From Patellaria atrata CBS 101060 (lineage: Eukaryota; Ascomycota; Dothideomycetes; Patellariales; Patellariaceae): DNA of 64,000 nucleotides. The position numbers and the translations under genes were made by a program. The notes below the pieces were generated by a model. The model was not told where the DNA came from. It saw only the letters and a program-made list of their open reading frames with translations, and did no database searches. Numbering within the stretch: the stretch's first letter is position 1; every line of letters starts with the position of its first letter. The stretch lies in contig MU006089.1 in the NCBI GenBank assembly GCA_010093705.1, positions 947,498-1,011,497 of the forward strand, read 5' to 3'. This document shows positions 24,205-35,798 of the stretch, in pieces.

Positions 24205-25345
24205 TCAGACAAACTCTGACATAATAAGTTCATCTCTTCCGTGAAATATGTACATGTCCACTTGCTCCGCCGCGAAAGAATCTTCCCTAGGCAAAGGAAG
24301 GCTCGTCTTTGCACTGATGACAAGATCTTCCTCGGCCATGAGATCGAGAAAGATCGCCTCAGTCGGATGCCGTACTTTCGTTGCTAGCGCTACAGTCGCC
24401 TTGGGAGATCGCTTTACCAGAGTCGATATAGTACGGACAAGTGCAGGGATGGTGTCCGTGTTGTAAGTGCATTCCGATACCAGAATCAGGTCGATGAGCC
24501 TGCTCATGATATTCTCTGGTAATGGCATTTCCCAGTCTACAGCTTGGAACGCCACCTTCGACTTCATGGCAGGCTTCATCACGGATAAATTTTGGAGCGT
24601 TATTTCTTCAGCCTCAGGAAGGTCTGTAAGCAAAACGTCACAGTCAGAAATGGTTTGAGCCAGACTGATCCCCACCATTCCAACACCACTACCAAGCTCC
24701 AGAACGTTGACCCTCTTGTACGACGATGAACTCAGAACGCGCGCGAAAATCGGGAGATCATCAGCTCGTGAAGCGGCTATTCGATCGATATAGGCCACCA
24801 GGGCGACACCTCCGTCCCTGGTTCAAGTCAGATTGATAATCTGCCCTAACTCGCTAGGATAGGAGTCAATGGACAAACCAGATGTGGCGAGCAATACTTT
24901 CGCCAGTTTCTTCCCATATGCTCAATGTTCGGTGGTTCATCGGCCTAAATCGCCTTTCGACCTTTCTTTCGGCTTGCTTTATTCCTTGGAGGGGGTCAAG
25001 AATGCTGCTCCAAACGGAAACTATGCTAGGAAGATAATTGTCGTCTTGTTGGTTCTCAAAAAGATCTGCATCGACGAAATTCTTCAGGCCAACGTGTACC
25101 CGCGCCGGCCAATTCATTTTTGACTTTGAGATGTCGAAAGAAACCGGACAAGCTCTCATCCCTGCAGACCATTTTACGGTCTGTCGTAACATTACTTTGC
25201 CATGAGTATCGTTGGAGCGTACACTCGCCGACAAAAGCAAGTCTTCGGCTAGGAAACTGTCTCCCAAATCGGACGTGACAGTTATGACTGACTTGATAGA
25301 CTGGCCTTCTAGCTTCGGCTGCTTGAGAAAACGGACATATCTCAT
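24205..25345 (-). CDS. EFM/METTL21-like protein methyltransferase
   Basis: Two exons. Exon 1 from ATG 25345 (MRYVRFLKQP) ends at about 24890 in IWEETGESIARHIW; exon 2 resumes near 24818 with DGGVALVAYIDR and ends at the stop 24205-24207. The donor is the uncommon GTTTGT. The Rossmann core shows VLELGSGVGMVGISLA (SAM site), an acidic DLPE after strand 2, VDWEMP, and SECTYN. This is the seven-beta-strand family 16 group that methylates lysine on translation factors and chaperones (yeast Efm2/3, animal METTL21). The N-terminal ~150 residues form the extra domain common in fungal members. The exact target protein is unknown. It is followed upstream by the AT-rich repeat island. Confidence 0.88.
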
Positions 25346-25658
25346 CGCACATATAAAGAGTCGGTCTTTGTAAAGCAAGAAGAAAAATCACGTCGAGGAG
25401 TAGGAAAAGTGACAGTACTCTTGTGGGAACCAGATGGTGAGTTCTGTTGTGCTTGAGATTTTCCGACTTTGAAATTGATTGTGAAAAGAACGATTGAGCA
25501 GTCCTCCCTTCCTGTAAAATAGTATAGGCTTTATCTGCTAGTTTTCGTAGGTATCTAAAATAGGATTACTACCTATGTTCCTGATTCTACCCTGTTGAAA
25601 TCACTGCAGTGAGATAAGTGTGCAAGGTTAAAGATGAAGGAATATCAAGGTATATTGA
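25346..25658. other. Intergenic, methyltransferase promoter
   Basis: Ordinary-composition DNA between the methyltransferase start and the AT-rich island. Nothing recognised. Confidence 0.5.
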
Positions 25659-25784
25659 GCGGGGTTATCGGAATACGGGTTAAACTATAGATTAGTTATC
25701 GTATTAGTAGTCACGTGACCCTAGTATTTATCTTATAAGATAAGGTCCCTACTTAATAATATAATATACTTCTCTTATTTTCTA
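25659..25784 (+). repeat. Direct repeat, left copy (~126 bp)
   Basis: Matches 26794-26920 in the same orientation. The ends share TTCTCTTATTTTCTA and the middle shares CCCTAC..TAATAATATAATAT. Most differences are G in this copy versus A in the other, or C versus T, the pattern left by repeat-induced point mutation. Confidence 0.85.
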
Positions 25785-26793
25785 TATTTTAATAGTTAAA
25801 AAAAGTTTTAATAAATTTTTAATTATATAATGAAAAAGCTTTTTCAAAATTTATTTATTTAAAAAAATTTACTTTTTTTATTATATAATATATATTTAAT
25901 AAATAGTTAAAAACTTTATAATTTTATATTAAAATATAAATTATTATATAAATCTTTTTATATTAACTTATAAAAATTTAAAAAAAAAATATTCTTTTTA
26001 AATTTGAAAAATAATAGAAATATATTAACATAGGTTATAAGCGAGTCGCCAGCCCAGCAACTTTCTACATCATCCTAACTATTAACATCAATGGCTCAAC
26101 CATGTATTACTCAATCAAGCTATCAAGAGGCAGATATTATTCTTGCTATCTTCTCTATTCAGAATAAGCAGATCAAGAGCACTAACTACGCTGCTTCAAT
26201 GTACAATGTCCCTCGATTAACACTCCGTGACCGACTGTTACAACGGGAGTCTATACTTATCGTGACAGAACAGGATAAGTCTAGAAACGCGCCTTGCTTC
26301 TCACTTAACGTGGTCAACCACCAGGGTAGGTTTGGCAAAGTGATAGGATACGTATAACAAAGGCACTTCAAGTTGTCGACACAACTTGCTGACTCCTTGA
26401 CTTCGGGTGATGCTCACAACGAGACAAGACGTACTGTATGGAAACAGCGTAACAAATGAAGTCAAGTTCAAAACCGTAACGTCCCAATCTATGGGTAAGA
26501 TTGATAGTAAGAATAACTACGAAGAATCTAAATACATGAGGGAAAGACCGTCCTTAAATATTCCTATCCTCCATAGTTCAATTTGGTGGTGCTCGCTCTG
26601 CTCGCTCCTGAGAACGTCGAGCACATCGATCACTTCGATCACTGTCACGTGACTTCCTCCCGTGATGGTTATTCCGTTCCGACACGTCTTGCGTTACCGC
26701 CCCACTGGTAATGCTGTTCTTTCGTCCTGTGGGCGTAACAATAATTTTATTTTTAAAAATATTCAATATTTTTTAAAAAGTAAAAGAAAATAA
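25785..26793 (+). mobile_element. Pogo/Fot1-like DNA transposon remnant in AT-rich island
   Basis: Two nearly GC-free arms (about 25785-26035 and 26745-26793) bracket a normal-composition core. Within the core, 26091-26357 is open for 88 codons and begins MAQPCITQSSYQEADIILAI, then reads AASMYNVPRLTLRDRL. This is the psq-type helix-turn-helix at the start of pogo/Fot1 (Tc1-mariner superfamily) transposases. After about residue 52 the frame no longer looks like a transposase, and no DDE catalytic domain follows within the 400 bases left. So this is a broken, internally deleted relic that cannot move by itself. The AT-rich arms and transition-type changes fit repeat-induced point mutation. I could not define terminal inverted repeats or a TA target duplication. 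Confidence 0.7.
26091..26357 (+). pseudogene. Transposase N-terminal fragment (psq helix-turn-helix)
   Basis: 88 codons. Residues ~10-52 match the usual start of Fot1/pogo transposases (YQEADIILAI, AASMYNVPRLTLRDRL). The remaining residues have no resemblance, and the frame ends at 26357. The DDE catalytic part is missing, so it is truncated. A free-standing DNA-binding peptide is possible in principle but there is no evidence for it. Confidence 0.7.
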
Positions 26794-26920
26794 ATAGAAA
26801 TATAAAAATATAAGTTAAATTATAGATTAATTATTATTTTAATAGTGATATAATTCTAGTTTTTATTTAAATAAGATAAGATCCCTACCTAATAATATAA
26901 TATGCTTCTCTTATTTTCTA
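26794..26920 (+). repeat. Direct repeat, right copy (~127 bp), heavily AT-shifted
   Basis: Direct partner of 25659-25784. Where the left copy has G or C, this copy very often has A or T (for example CACGTGACCC versus GATATAATTC-like positions), so it seems to have taken more RIP-type mutation than the left copy. Confidence 0.85.
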
Positions 26921-27244
26921 GAGGGTTATCTATCCATTATTACGAGTTTGGGTTCCGTAACATTAGCCTCCTTCAACCGTAGCCTTACTGACGCTTTGTA
27001 TCCGGTTACAACGGCCTTGAACGTCACTACGGGCTGCAGGCTCATTCTAGTGATATCTGACCTTTACCAACTTCCACACACCGCGGATGCTATCGACTAC
27101 TAAAGCAATGCATTCAGGATTGGAATATTCGTGAGCATAATGCATTTCAAGCATCCACCATTGCTCTTGGCCATTGACCGGTAATCACCAGTAACAAACC
27201 ACCAAGGTCACCTCCGCGGCTCAGCGTACAGTTCTGGCGGCGTC
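26921..27244. other. Intergenic between repeat island and next gene
   Basis: Composition returns to normal. Promoter region of the gene at 27245; no motif stands out. Confidence 0.5.
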
Positions 27245-28636
27245 ATGTACTCAAGAAATGACCCACGATTGCGGCGCACACTCAATCAACTGTCACAGAA
27301 CATTGAGTCCGCAAACGAGTCGGCACAAGCAAATCTCTTTACATTTTCGCAACACTACATCAGCCCCTGCCTTTCGTCTATAGGCAATTGCTTCCATAGC
27401 TGTACAGCCTTGTGTTTCCCTTCGCGCGAAGAGCGACTACGGCGCAATCGGAACAGAGCTCGGTCTCGCGGCAGGGCAGAGCTCAGCTTTGATTTCTACG
27501 ATGACTGGGAAGAGGAGGAGAATGATGCGCTGCTGGGATGGGGGAGTAATGAATTTGATAGGTTGCTGTCGGGACCTGGGGGTTATGGAACAACTTCTCA
27601 ACCTAGCCGTCAAGCAGGAATGACTTACGTCCCACATAGAGGTGGACGTAGATTGAGCGGCGTGCAATCACGCGACGGTGGTCCTGACCCAACTATCATT
27701 CCGAGCTCGTCATACTTTGGATTTCTCGGAAAACTACCATGGAAGATTGGTGGTAAAGGGTTAAAGTACAAGCCGTCTGCCGCAGACTTACAAGAACACC
27801 CTGGTGCTGGACGGAGATCTCTAGATGAGCAGCATCCTCTGATCGAAGAAAGTGAAGAGGAGGAACCTAGCAGACTGACGGTAAAACATAAGAGAAATAG
27901 GAGCGAAACGGCAACCTCAGGGCATACAACTGATTCTCTCAGTTCCCGCGGAGACATATTTCCTAGTGAGGATGAAATTGACGATGCTATTCCGCTAGAT
28001 GACGAGTTCGCAATGGCACTTGAACGCCGCGGAACAGTGTCATATCCTCCAGACGAAGTTAGCAGTGGCAAAAGTCGCTCAGGCAAAGCGTCGTCGAAAT
28101 CCCGTCATTCTACGCGGACAACATCCTCAAAAAGCATTCAAATGGGCAAACAAGCTAGAGGGGAGAATTCGTCAGCAGCGCAAGATAAGGTCTCAGATTT
28201 TGGAATTGAAAGCATCCCCTCTCTTGCGGACATCAAACAGGAAAATGAAAGGGTGCAAAAGGAGGAGGAGGAACAAGTGGAAAAGAAGCGCGAGGCAGCT
28301 AGGAAGCTCGCTATCACGTGTGGCTTGTCAACTGAACGTCCTATAACTCCATCATCAGGAAGCAAAACAGAAGCGCTAAAAGCGGAAACCCCAGCTCCGC
28401 TTACTCCACGTTCAGATCCGGGGCTTGTCTCGTCCCCACTGAGCGCTAGATCTCCGGAACCCTCGGAAATGATACCATTTCCCACTTTCGACCCTCGAGG
28501 ACCCCCAGACAGTCCTTCAATTCGGTCTGGCCAACGGTCGCCTTTTGAATTCCAGACTCGATCGTATGCAGCAAATGGACCTTCAACGGATTTCATCCCA
28601 GCTAAACTACCTCAATTCTACCATGCGTCTGATTAG
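27245..28636 (+). CDS. Conserved-looking fungal protein of unknown function
   Basis: Intronless 463-residue frame from ATG 27245. I do not recognise the family. A Cys patch near residues 40-60 (ISPCLSSIGNCFHSCTALCF) is hydrophobic and could be an acylation or membrane-contact site. An Arg-rich stretch follows near residues 61-80, then an acidic FYDDWEEEENDALLGWG block near 84-100. The middle and C-terminal parts are Ser/Pro/Glu-rich and look disordered, with a basic Lys/Arg/Ser tract near 275-305, a coiled-coil-prone QENERVQKEEEEQVEKKREA stretch near 333-352, and several S/T-P sites suited to kinases. The steady codon use and long frame support a real gene. A membrane-associated signalling adaptor would fit but is speculation. 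Confidence 0.8.
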   Translation: MYSRNDPRLRRTLNQLSQNIESANESAQANLFTFSQHYISPCLSSIGNCFHSCTALCFPSREERLRRNRNRARSRGRAELSFDFYDDWEEEENDALLGWGSNEFDRLLSGPGGYGTTSQPSRQAGMTYVPHRGGRRLSGVQSRDGGPDPTIIPSSSYFGFLGKLPWKIGGKGLKYKPSAADLQEHPGAGRRSLDEQHPLIEESEEEEPSRLTVKHKRNRSETATSGHTTDSLSSRGDIFPSEDEIDDAIPLDDEFAMALERRGTVSYPPDEVSSGKSRSGKASSKSRHSTRTTSSKSIQMGKQARGENSSAAQDKVSDFGIESIPSLADIKQENERVQKEEEEQVEKKREAARKLAITCGLSTERPITPSSGSKTEALKAETPAPLTPRSDPGLVSSPLSARSPEPSEMIPFPTFDPRGPPDSPSIRSGQRSPFEFQTRSYAANGPSTDFIPAKLPQFYHASD

Positions 28637-29313
28637 AAAACTCATTCCCGGAGATTGAACAAACTCTTTCATAGCAACCGCCATGAACTACATCTTTCTA
28701 TTACTTCGAAGTGTAGCTGGTGAAAATAAGCGCCCTATCCAGAGCCGAGTATGAAGGATCAAATCCACGTACTGTATGAGACATAGCCTAGGGTTCAGCT
28801 TCAAAGAACTACGGCCAATAGACCGCATGCAAGCAAAAGATGCGTCCTGTGCATCTATATACAAAGCGCTAATCACTGGCGCGTGATTAGGATGTCTTAC
28901 AATGGCGAAGAAGACGCAGGGTCAGACCCTGGCTAACTCTCTTCACAATGTTTTACATTTTAGTCCTTACCAACATAGGCTACTTTAAAGGCATATGTTC
29001 CTAGAGATCGTTTCAAGGACCTTACGGCCAGTTCATGTTGTAACATATTTGGCAAATATCAGAATATACCAGACACTTTTACTAGCGCTGTTGCTGTAAG
29101 ATTATAGAGAAATCATACGAGTCTGATTTTAGGCCCCCAGAATCATTGATAGTCAGCGACACGGCAAGGGGTTAGGACAACACTCTTAATTTACAACAGG
29201 GTATAGTAATATTGGTGACAGTCTGCTATCAAGCGCGGATACAGTGCTTCCACTCATAGCTGGCGACTGAAATCTACGGTATCCCACCTACCATACACGG
29301 GGTTTGGTAGGGT
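28637..29313. other. Intergenic, convergent
   Basis: Lies between the 3' ends of the 27245 gene (+) and the small protein gene (-). No gene or repeat seen. Confidence 0.5.
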
Positions 29314-29872
29314 CTAACTCCGGGGCGGAGGTCGCATGTTGGTCTTGACCCGCTCGATGAGTTCTTCTCTCGTAGTTTCACCATTTGGTATGAGATTTCG
29401 CTGTAAAAATAAGTTAGAAGATCCAAGGAGTTACGGTAATGATCGTCACAAATCGAACGACGAGGACAATCATTCCCCAATTTCTGTCTTAGTCGTACGG
29501 AGTATGCACTCACGTTCTCGAGCCAGCGGCGCAGTTCTGTCAAGGTCCATGTTCCGGGGTCTAGTGCATGGGTTAGAGCATGTCCGTTGATTGATACGAA
29601 TTCCAAGAATGCCTCCGGTGGGACTTACCACCGGTGGGATCCCTCTCGGCGGGAAATATATCACTTGGACCCCATATTGTCCAAGCTGCGGCCGCTGCAA
29701 TCACGCCGCTGAAGGCTTTTGGGATTAGATATATTGACTGAATGCGAATGATTCGGCCCTACCTAGAAATGCATTCTGGAAGAAACCGATTAGATATTCC
29801 CATTAGTCTCAAAAATGTGGGGAGTCGCGTGCTCGCCTTTGAGTTTAACGCACGGTCTAATGGAGTAGGCAT
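29314..29872 (-). CDS. Small fungal protein (89 aa), single membrane segment
   Basis: Five small exons: 29872-29837, 29775-29763, 29715-29629, 29560-29514 and 29400-29314. Lengths 36, 13, 87, 47 and 87 sum to 270 bases. The protein begins MPTPLDRALNSKNAFLAFSG, continues with an Ala-rich hydrophobic segment (VIAAAAAWTIWG) near residues 21-32, then FPAERDPTGDPGTWTLTELR and a basic C-terminal helix ending RPPPRS. The TWTLTELRRWLENRNL part resembles short helix-loop-helix modules of conserved fungal small proteins, but I cannot give a function. The first intron (29776-29836) would use a GC donor (GCGAGC). An alternative GTGCGT donor keeps a frame with a different N-terminus. Shares a 286-base head-to-head promoter with ribosomal protein L38. 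Confidence 0.75.
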
Positions 29873-30158
29873 TGTTTTTCTCACAAAATTGTAGTAGATG
29901 TTAAATCTAATGCACATCAAATAGAAGGTAAGGAGGAATACGAATGCTTATATTATACTGGTAGGCAGGAGCAAGACCATGATGCAACCTGTCTGCTCTC
30001 GGGCGTCGTCATTTCTAGATGTGGCGTACCCCAATCCAGCTACCGCACCGCCACGGGACCGTTAGCGAATTTCCGCGAACCTCTCCGCACAACAACTAAA
30101 TTTTGATCGACTACGGCCCTGTCCAACTTCGATATACCAGTCCACCACATCGCCCACA
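29873..30158. promoter_or_regulatory. Head-to-head promoter, small protein / RPL38
   Basis: Only 286 bases separate the two start codons, so the genes probably share promoter elements. No TATA box is obvious; short pyrimidine-rich patches lie before the L38 start. Confidence 0.5.
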
Positions 30159-30631
30159 ATGCCTTCCGAAGTCTCAGATATTAAACAGTTCATCGAGATC
30201 TGCCGTCGCAAGGACGCTTCCTGTGAGTTAATACCTAATCTATAGAGGAAGAGACGTTGGGATTCGAGAAATTCGAGTCTCTGCATCTTTGTGCGAGCAG
30301 GAGTAGAGACCTTTGAAAGGAATACAACGGAAGGATGACAATCTATGATGAGATCGATTGATGCTAATACATTTGAATTCAATAGCTGCGCGGATAAAGA
30401 AGAACAAGAAGTCGAACCAGATCAAGTTCAAGGTCCGATGCCACCGTCTCCTCTACACCCTCGTCCTCAAGGACTCAGATAAGGCCGAGAAGCTAAAGCA
30501 GAGCTTACCACCTGGTGAGAATAACATATTAAAACCTTGGGATAGTAATGCGATTAGGACTAACACAATGGATAGGGCTCACGATCAGTGAAGTCCCCAA
30601 GAAGAACCAGAAGGGCAAGCGTGTTGCATAA
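30159..30631 (+). CDS. rpl38: 60S ribosomal protein L38 (eL38)
   Basis: Three exons (30159-30222, 30386-30514, 30576-30631) give 82 residues, the normal length. The protein begins [20 protein letters not shown], continues [17 protein letters not shown]-like with this genome's [10 protein letters not shown], and ends [11 protein letters not shown]. It is a component of the large cytosolic ribosomal subunit. Branch sites GCTAATAC and ACTAACAC precede both acceptors at normal distances. The first intron, 163 bases, is long for this window; introns in ribosomal protein genes often help control expression. Confidence 0.97.
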
Positions 30632-30854
30632 AGGGGCCAATGGAGCGAAGAAGGATTCCTAGTGGAGTTGAGGTTCTGTCAAATTACGATTACATGGCAT
30701 TATGGGGTCAAATTCCTCCCAAAGTATTTCAAGATTAACGGAATTACGACGGTTCTGCTTGAACTTTTCCTAGCATCCCTTCGATTTTTGATTGTGAACC
30801 CTCGAACTGTGTATTTCAATTGCCTTACCCACTTTGAATATTTGAAGGTCTAAC

Positions 30855-32024
30855 TTAAAGCACACCATTGATTCCAAATCGGTACCGGTCTTTTCGTTCT
30901 AAGTATACTACCTTATTACTGAGACCAGCCTCTTTGACAGCTTTTTTGAAATCTTCAAGAGGAGATAGCATGACGCTATAGTCACTGTAAAGCATCAATG
31001 ATCTGAAATGTTCTAGGAAATATGAAGTGCATCTGCTTACTCAAAATGAATAGGGATTGTGATATCGGGCTGTATCAATTGCAGTAGTTGAACGCCCTGC
31101 TTCGCATCCATTGTCACCACCAATAGGGGCGTTGAAGGAGAGGGAATTGTAGTTCCCCCAAGATGGATCAACATTAGGTCTATTTTCTGATCTCTATACC
31201 GTTCTGGGATCTCCTTTAACTCGTCAACCATGACAGTGTCGCCGGAGATATAGATGCGGTATCCACAATTAAAATTGTTTTCGACTAGGGGCCCGCTATA
31301 GTATCCCAACTCTATCATCCATCCATTGGTCGGCGGTACCTAAAGCGTTCAGTTACATCAAGCATTCGGATCTTACATAACTCACAGCGTTAATGAAATA
31401 ATTCAAAACACCAGCTGCGCCAGCAACGTGCTTTCCAGGCATACCTGTGATCTTGATTGCTGGTCTCTTCTCGCTGACATCGGTTGAAAAATCTAGCATC
31501 AGGCTCTGAAAGAAATCGAGATCGTGGACGTCCGTGAAGGAGTCATCTCCCATGGACGTTAGACATCCTTTCGCGTGTGGTGTGGTGATTATGGGAAGGT
31601 CACGCCGAAGTGATGCTTCTACCTCTCGATCGAAGCGGTCCTCATGGTAATGGGAAAGGAACACTACGTCGATTGGAGGACTCTCATGCATGTCTATCAC
31701 TGGGTTGGTGAGGCGTTCAGCAGTGACTCCCGGCCCTAGATGCACATGATCGCCTTTATGCAGGAAGTTAGGCTATCATCATGATCAGAAATAGTGCAAG
31801 GTATTGGTTTAAGCTGGACGTTTAGTTACGTCGGTCATGATTCTAATGCCCTCCCACTCAAGTATGGTTGTAGCCGTTCCAACAAAGAACAGACTAGCAT
31901 CTTCACCTCCATCGTCATTGGGATGTACTTTGGTCTCCTTCGCCTTGGGAAGAGACTCTGGAGGATGTGAATGGTCCCGTGTTGGCGGTTGCTTGTTTTC
32001 GGGATCAATTGTTAGATGCTTCAT
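30855..32024 (-). CDS. Metallo-beta-lactamase-fold protein (UlaG/NAPE-PLD-like)
   Basis: Four exons encode about 330 residues. The start reads MKHLTIDPENKQPP, and the fold begins ASLFFVGTATTILEW. The exon joins are supported by frame: IMTD to PNFLHKGDH (near 31840-31770), FINA to VPPTNGW (near 31385-31335), and IPIHFE to DYSV (near 31035-30970). Later landmarks are the ISGDT segment and the closing IHFEDY. The usual zinc motif HxHxDH reads SHYHEDRFD here, so its last His is Arg (codon CGC instead of CAC). Related fungal proteins hydrolyse phospholipid-like or lactone-like substrates. One zinc ligand is therefore altered, and activity may be reduced or changed. No signal peptide is seen. Substrate unknown. 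Confidence 0.85.
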
Positions 32025-32509
32025 GATGGGGGATTAGACGATGAATCAATGAGCATCTTAGTAGAGCGTCATCCGACCATTTTAGTCTGGTGATGTGGTG
32101 CCTTCTGGAGTACATTTTCCTATGGCAGTCGCTTATTATTTACTGACAGCACAGGCACGTCACCACCGCCGAGCTTTAGATACGGGTCATCAAGAGCTGC
32201 TGTGGTTGAGTTGTCATCCAATTAGTCGTTTTAAGTGATTAGACATTTCCATAGTTCACTTTAGATCCGTCTGTCATAGTTTGACGTCCAGATACATTAT
32301 TGGATCAATTTTGTCTTGACAGACTGACAGTTGATGTTCAGTACCAAGATGTCGTCTGTCTCTTGGGCCCCCTGGCCCTTGGACGAATGCGGCAAGCTTC
32401 TACTTCGTAACAGCTGTTAACATCCTAATATAATCAATATATACACCTTTTAATTGACTTCTTTCTCAACAACCTCTCCTTTTTTTTTTGTGCATGCCCT
32501 CCATGTGGC
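32025..32509. other. Intergenic, divergent promoters
   Basis: Separates the beta-lactamase-fold gene (-) from the mannosidase (+). A T-rich run sits just upstream of the mannosidase start. No gene seen. Confidence 0.5.
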
Positions 32510-34864
<2,355 letters not shown>

Positions 34865-35798
34865 TGGACTCATAAAATAAAGATGTTTGTATCCTTTACT
34901 CCTTATTATTTCATGCATAGTATTGCAAAGTCGCATCGGGTCGGTGTTGATGTACAGTTCTATTACTCAAAATCGAGCATCATCCCTTACGATACTTTGT
35001 ATTCTATCAATGTATCGCAGGGCATAAGTAAAACTCGTAGATAGTGTTCAAGTGTTACAATACTCTTATTACAAATTGACAGATTCTTTACTCGTCGTAC
35101 TCTTTGTTAGCCACTTCAAGTTGGTTGACAGAGATGTACTTGACGTTTGCGTTGTTAAATTCTGCTTCGACATCTTACTGCTCCTTATTGATGTTGGTCG
35201 TTTTGAAATACGTGATACTGATATGTTAAGGTCATGCTTCATTGTACGGCTTCAAGTCTGCAGCGTCCCTCTTGATCATTGTAAAGCTTTTTAACCACGT
35301 GGATGTTTAATGTAGGTCGAGGGACCCCCTATCAGCCGCAAAATCCCGATCCCGATTTTCGGCAATCCGATATTGTGGATTAACAGCTCGGGTCCGGTCC
35401 TCGTTACCTATCCGTCCCATTAACTTTATCACCTGTGGGCTTTACCTAGTCACATTGCCGGAACGTCCATTATCTCTACGCTGTTCACGAACAAACTGGT
35501 CATTTCCGAGTAATCACCCCACTAGTCCCTCGGTTGACCTTTAAATATCTTTCTTGGATACTTCCGCAGATCCCTCTCTCCCACATCCAACCTCAACTCC
35601 TTCTCCCCTATCCAACCTTTACTCTCATACATCTAACCTCTACTCTCATACATCCAACTTCTACATCCAACATCTACTCTCACACGTTCAACCTCCACTC
35701 TCTACGTCCGACCTCTACGCACTTCTCCTCGCGTACCCACCAAGTTTGATAACTGAGAACCTTACTTTCGTCCTCAGCGAGACTTTACCCCAGCGATC
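34865..35798. other. Intergenic with pyrimidine-rich repeat upstream of next gene
   Basis: 3' region of the mannosidase, then the promoter of the BTB-like gene. It carries the CT-rich tandem repeat listed separately. No gene seen. Confidence 0.5.
35585..35722 (+). repeat. Pyrimidine-rich ~21-base imperfect tandem repeat
   Basis: Units of the type ACTCTCATACATCTAACCTCT recur about six times with changes and one short unit. Almost no G is present on this strand. It lies about 80-210 bases upstream of the BTB-like gene, in its probable leader or promoter. Confidence 0.8.

Noticed and set aside
25659-26920. Reading the direct repeats as terminal repeats of a retroelement
   Set aside because: The repeats are only ~126 bases, lack TG...CA ends, and the interior carries a DNA-transposon DNA-binding start and no retroelement domain.
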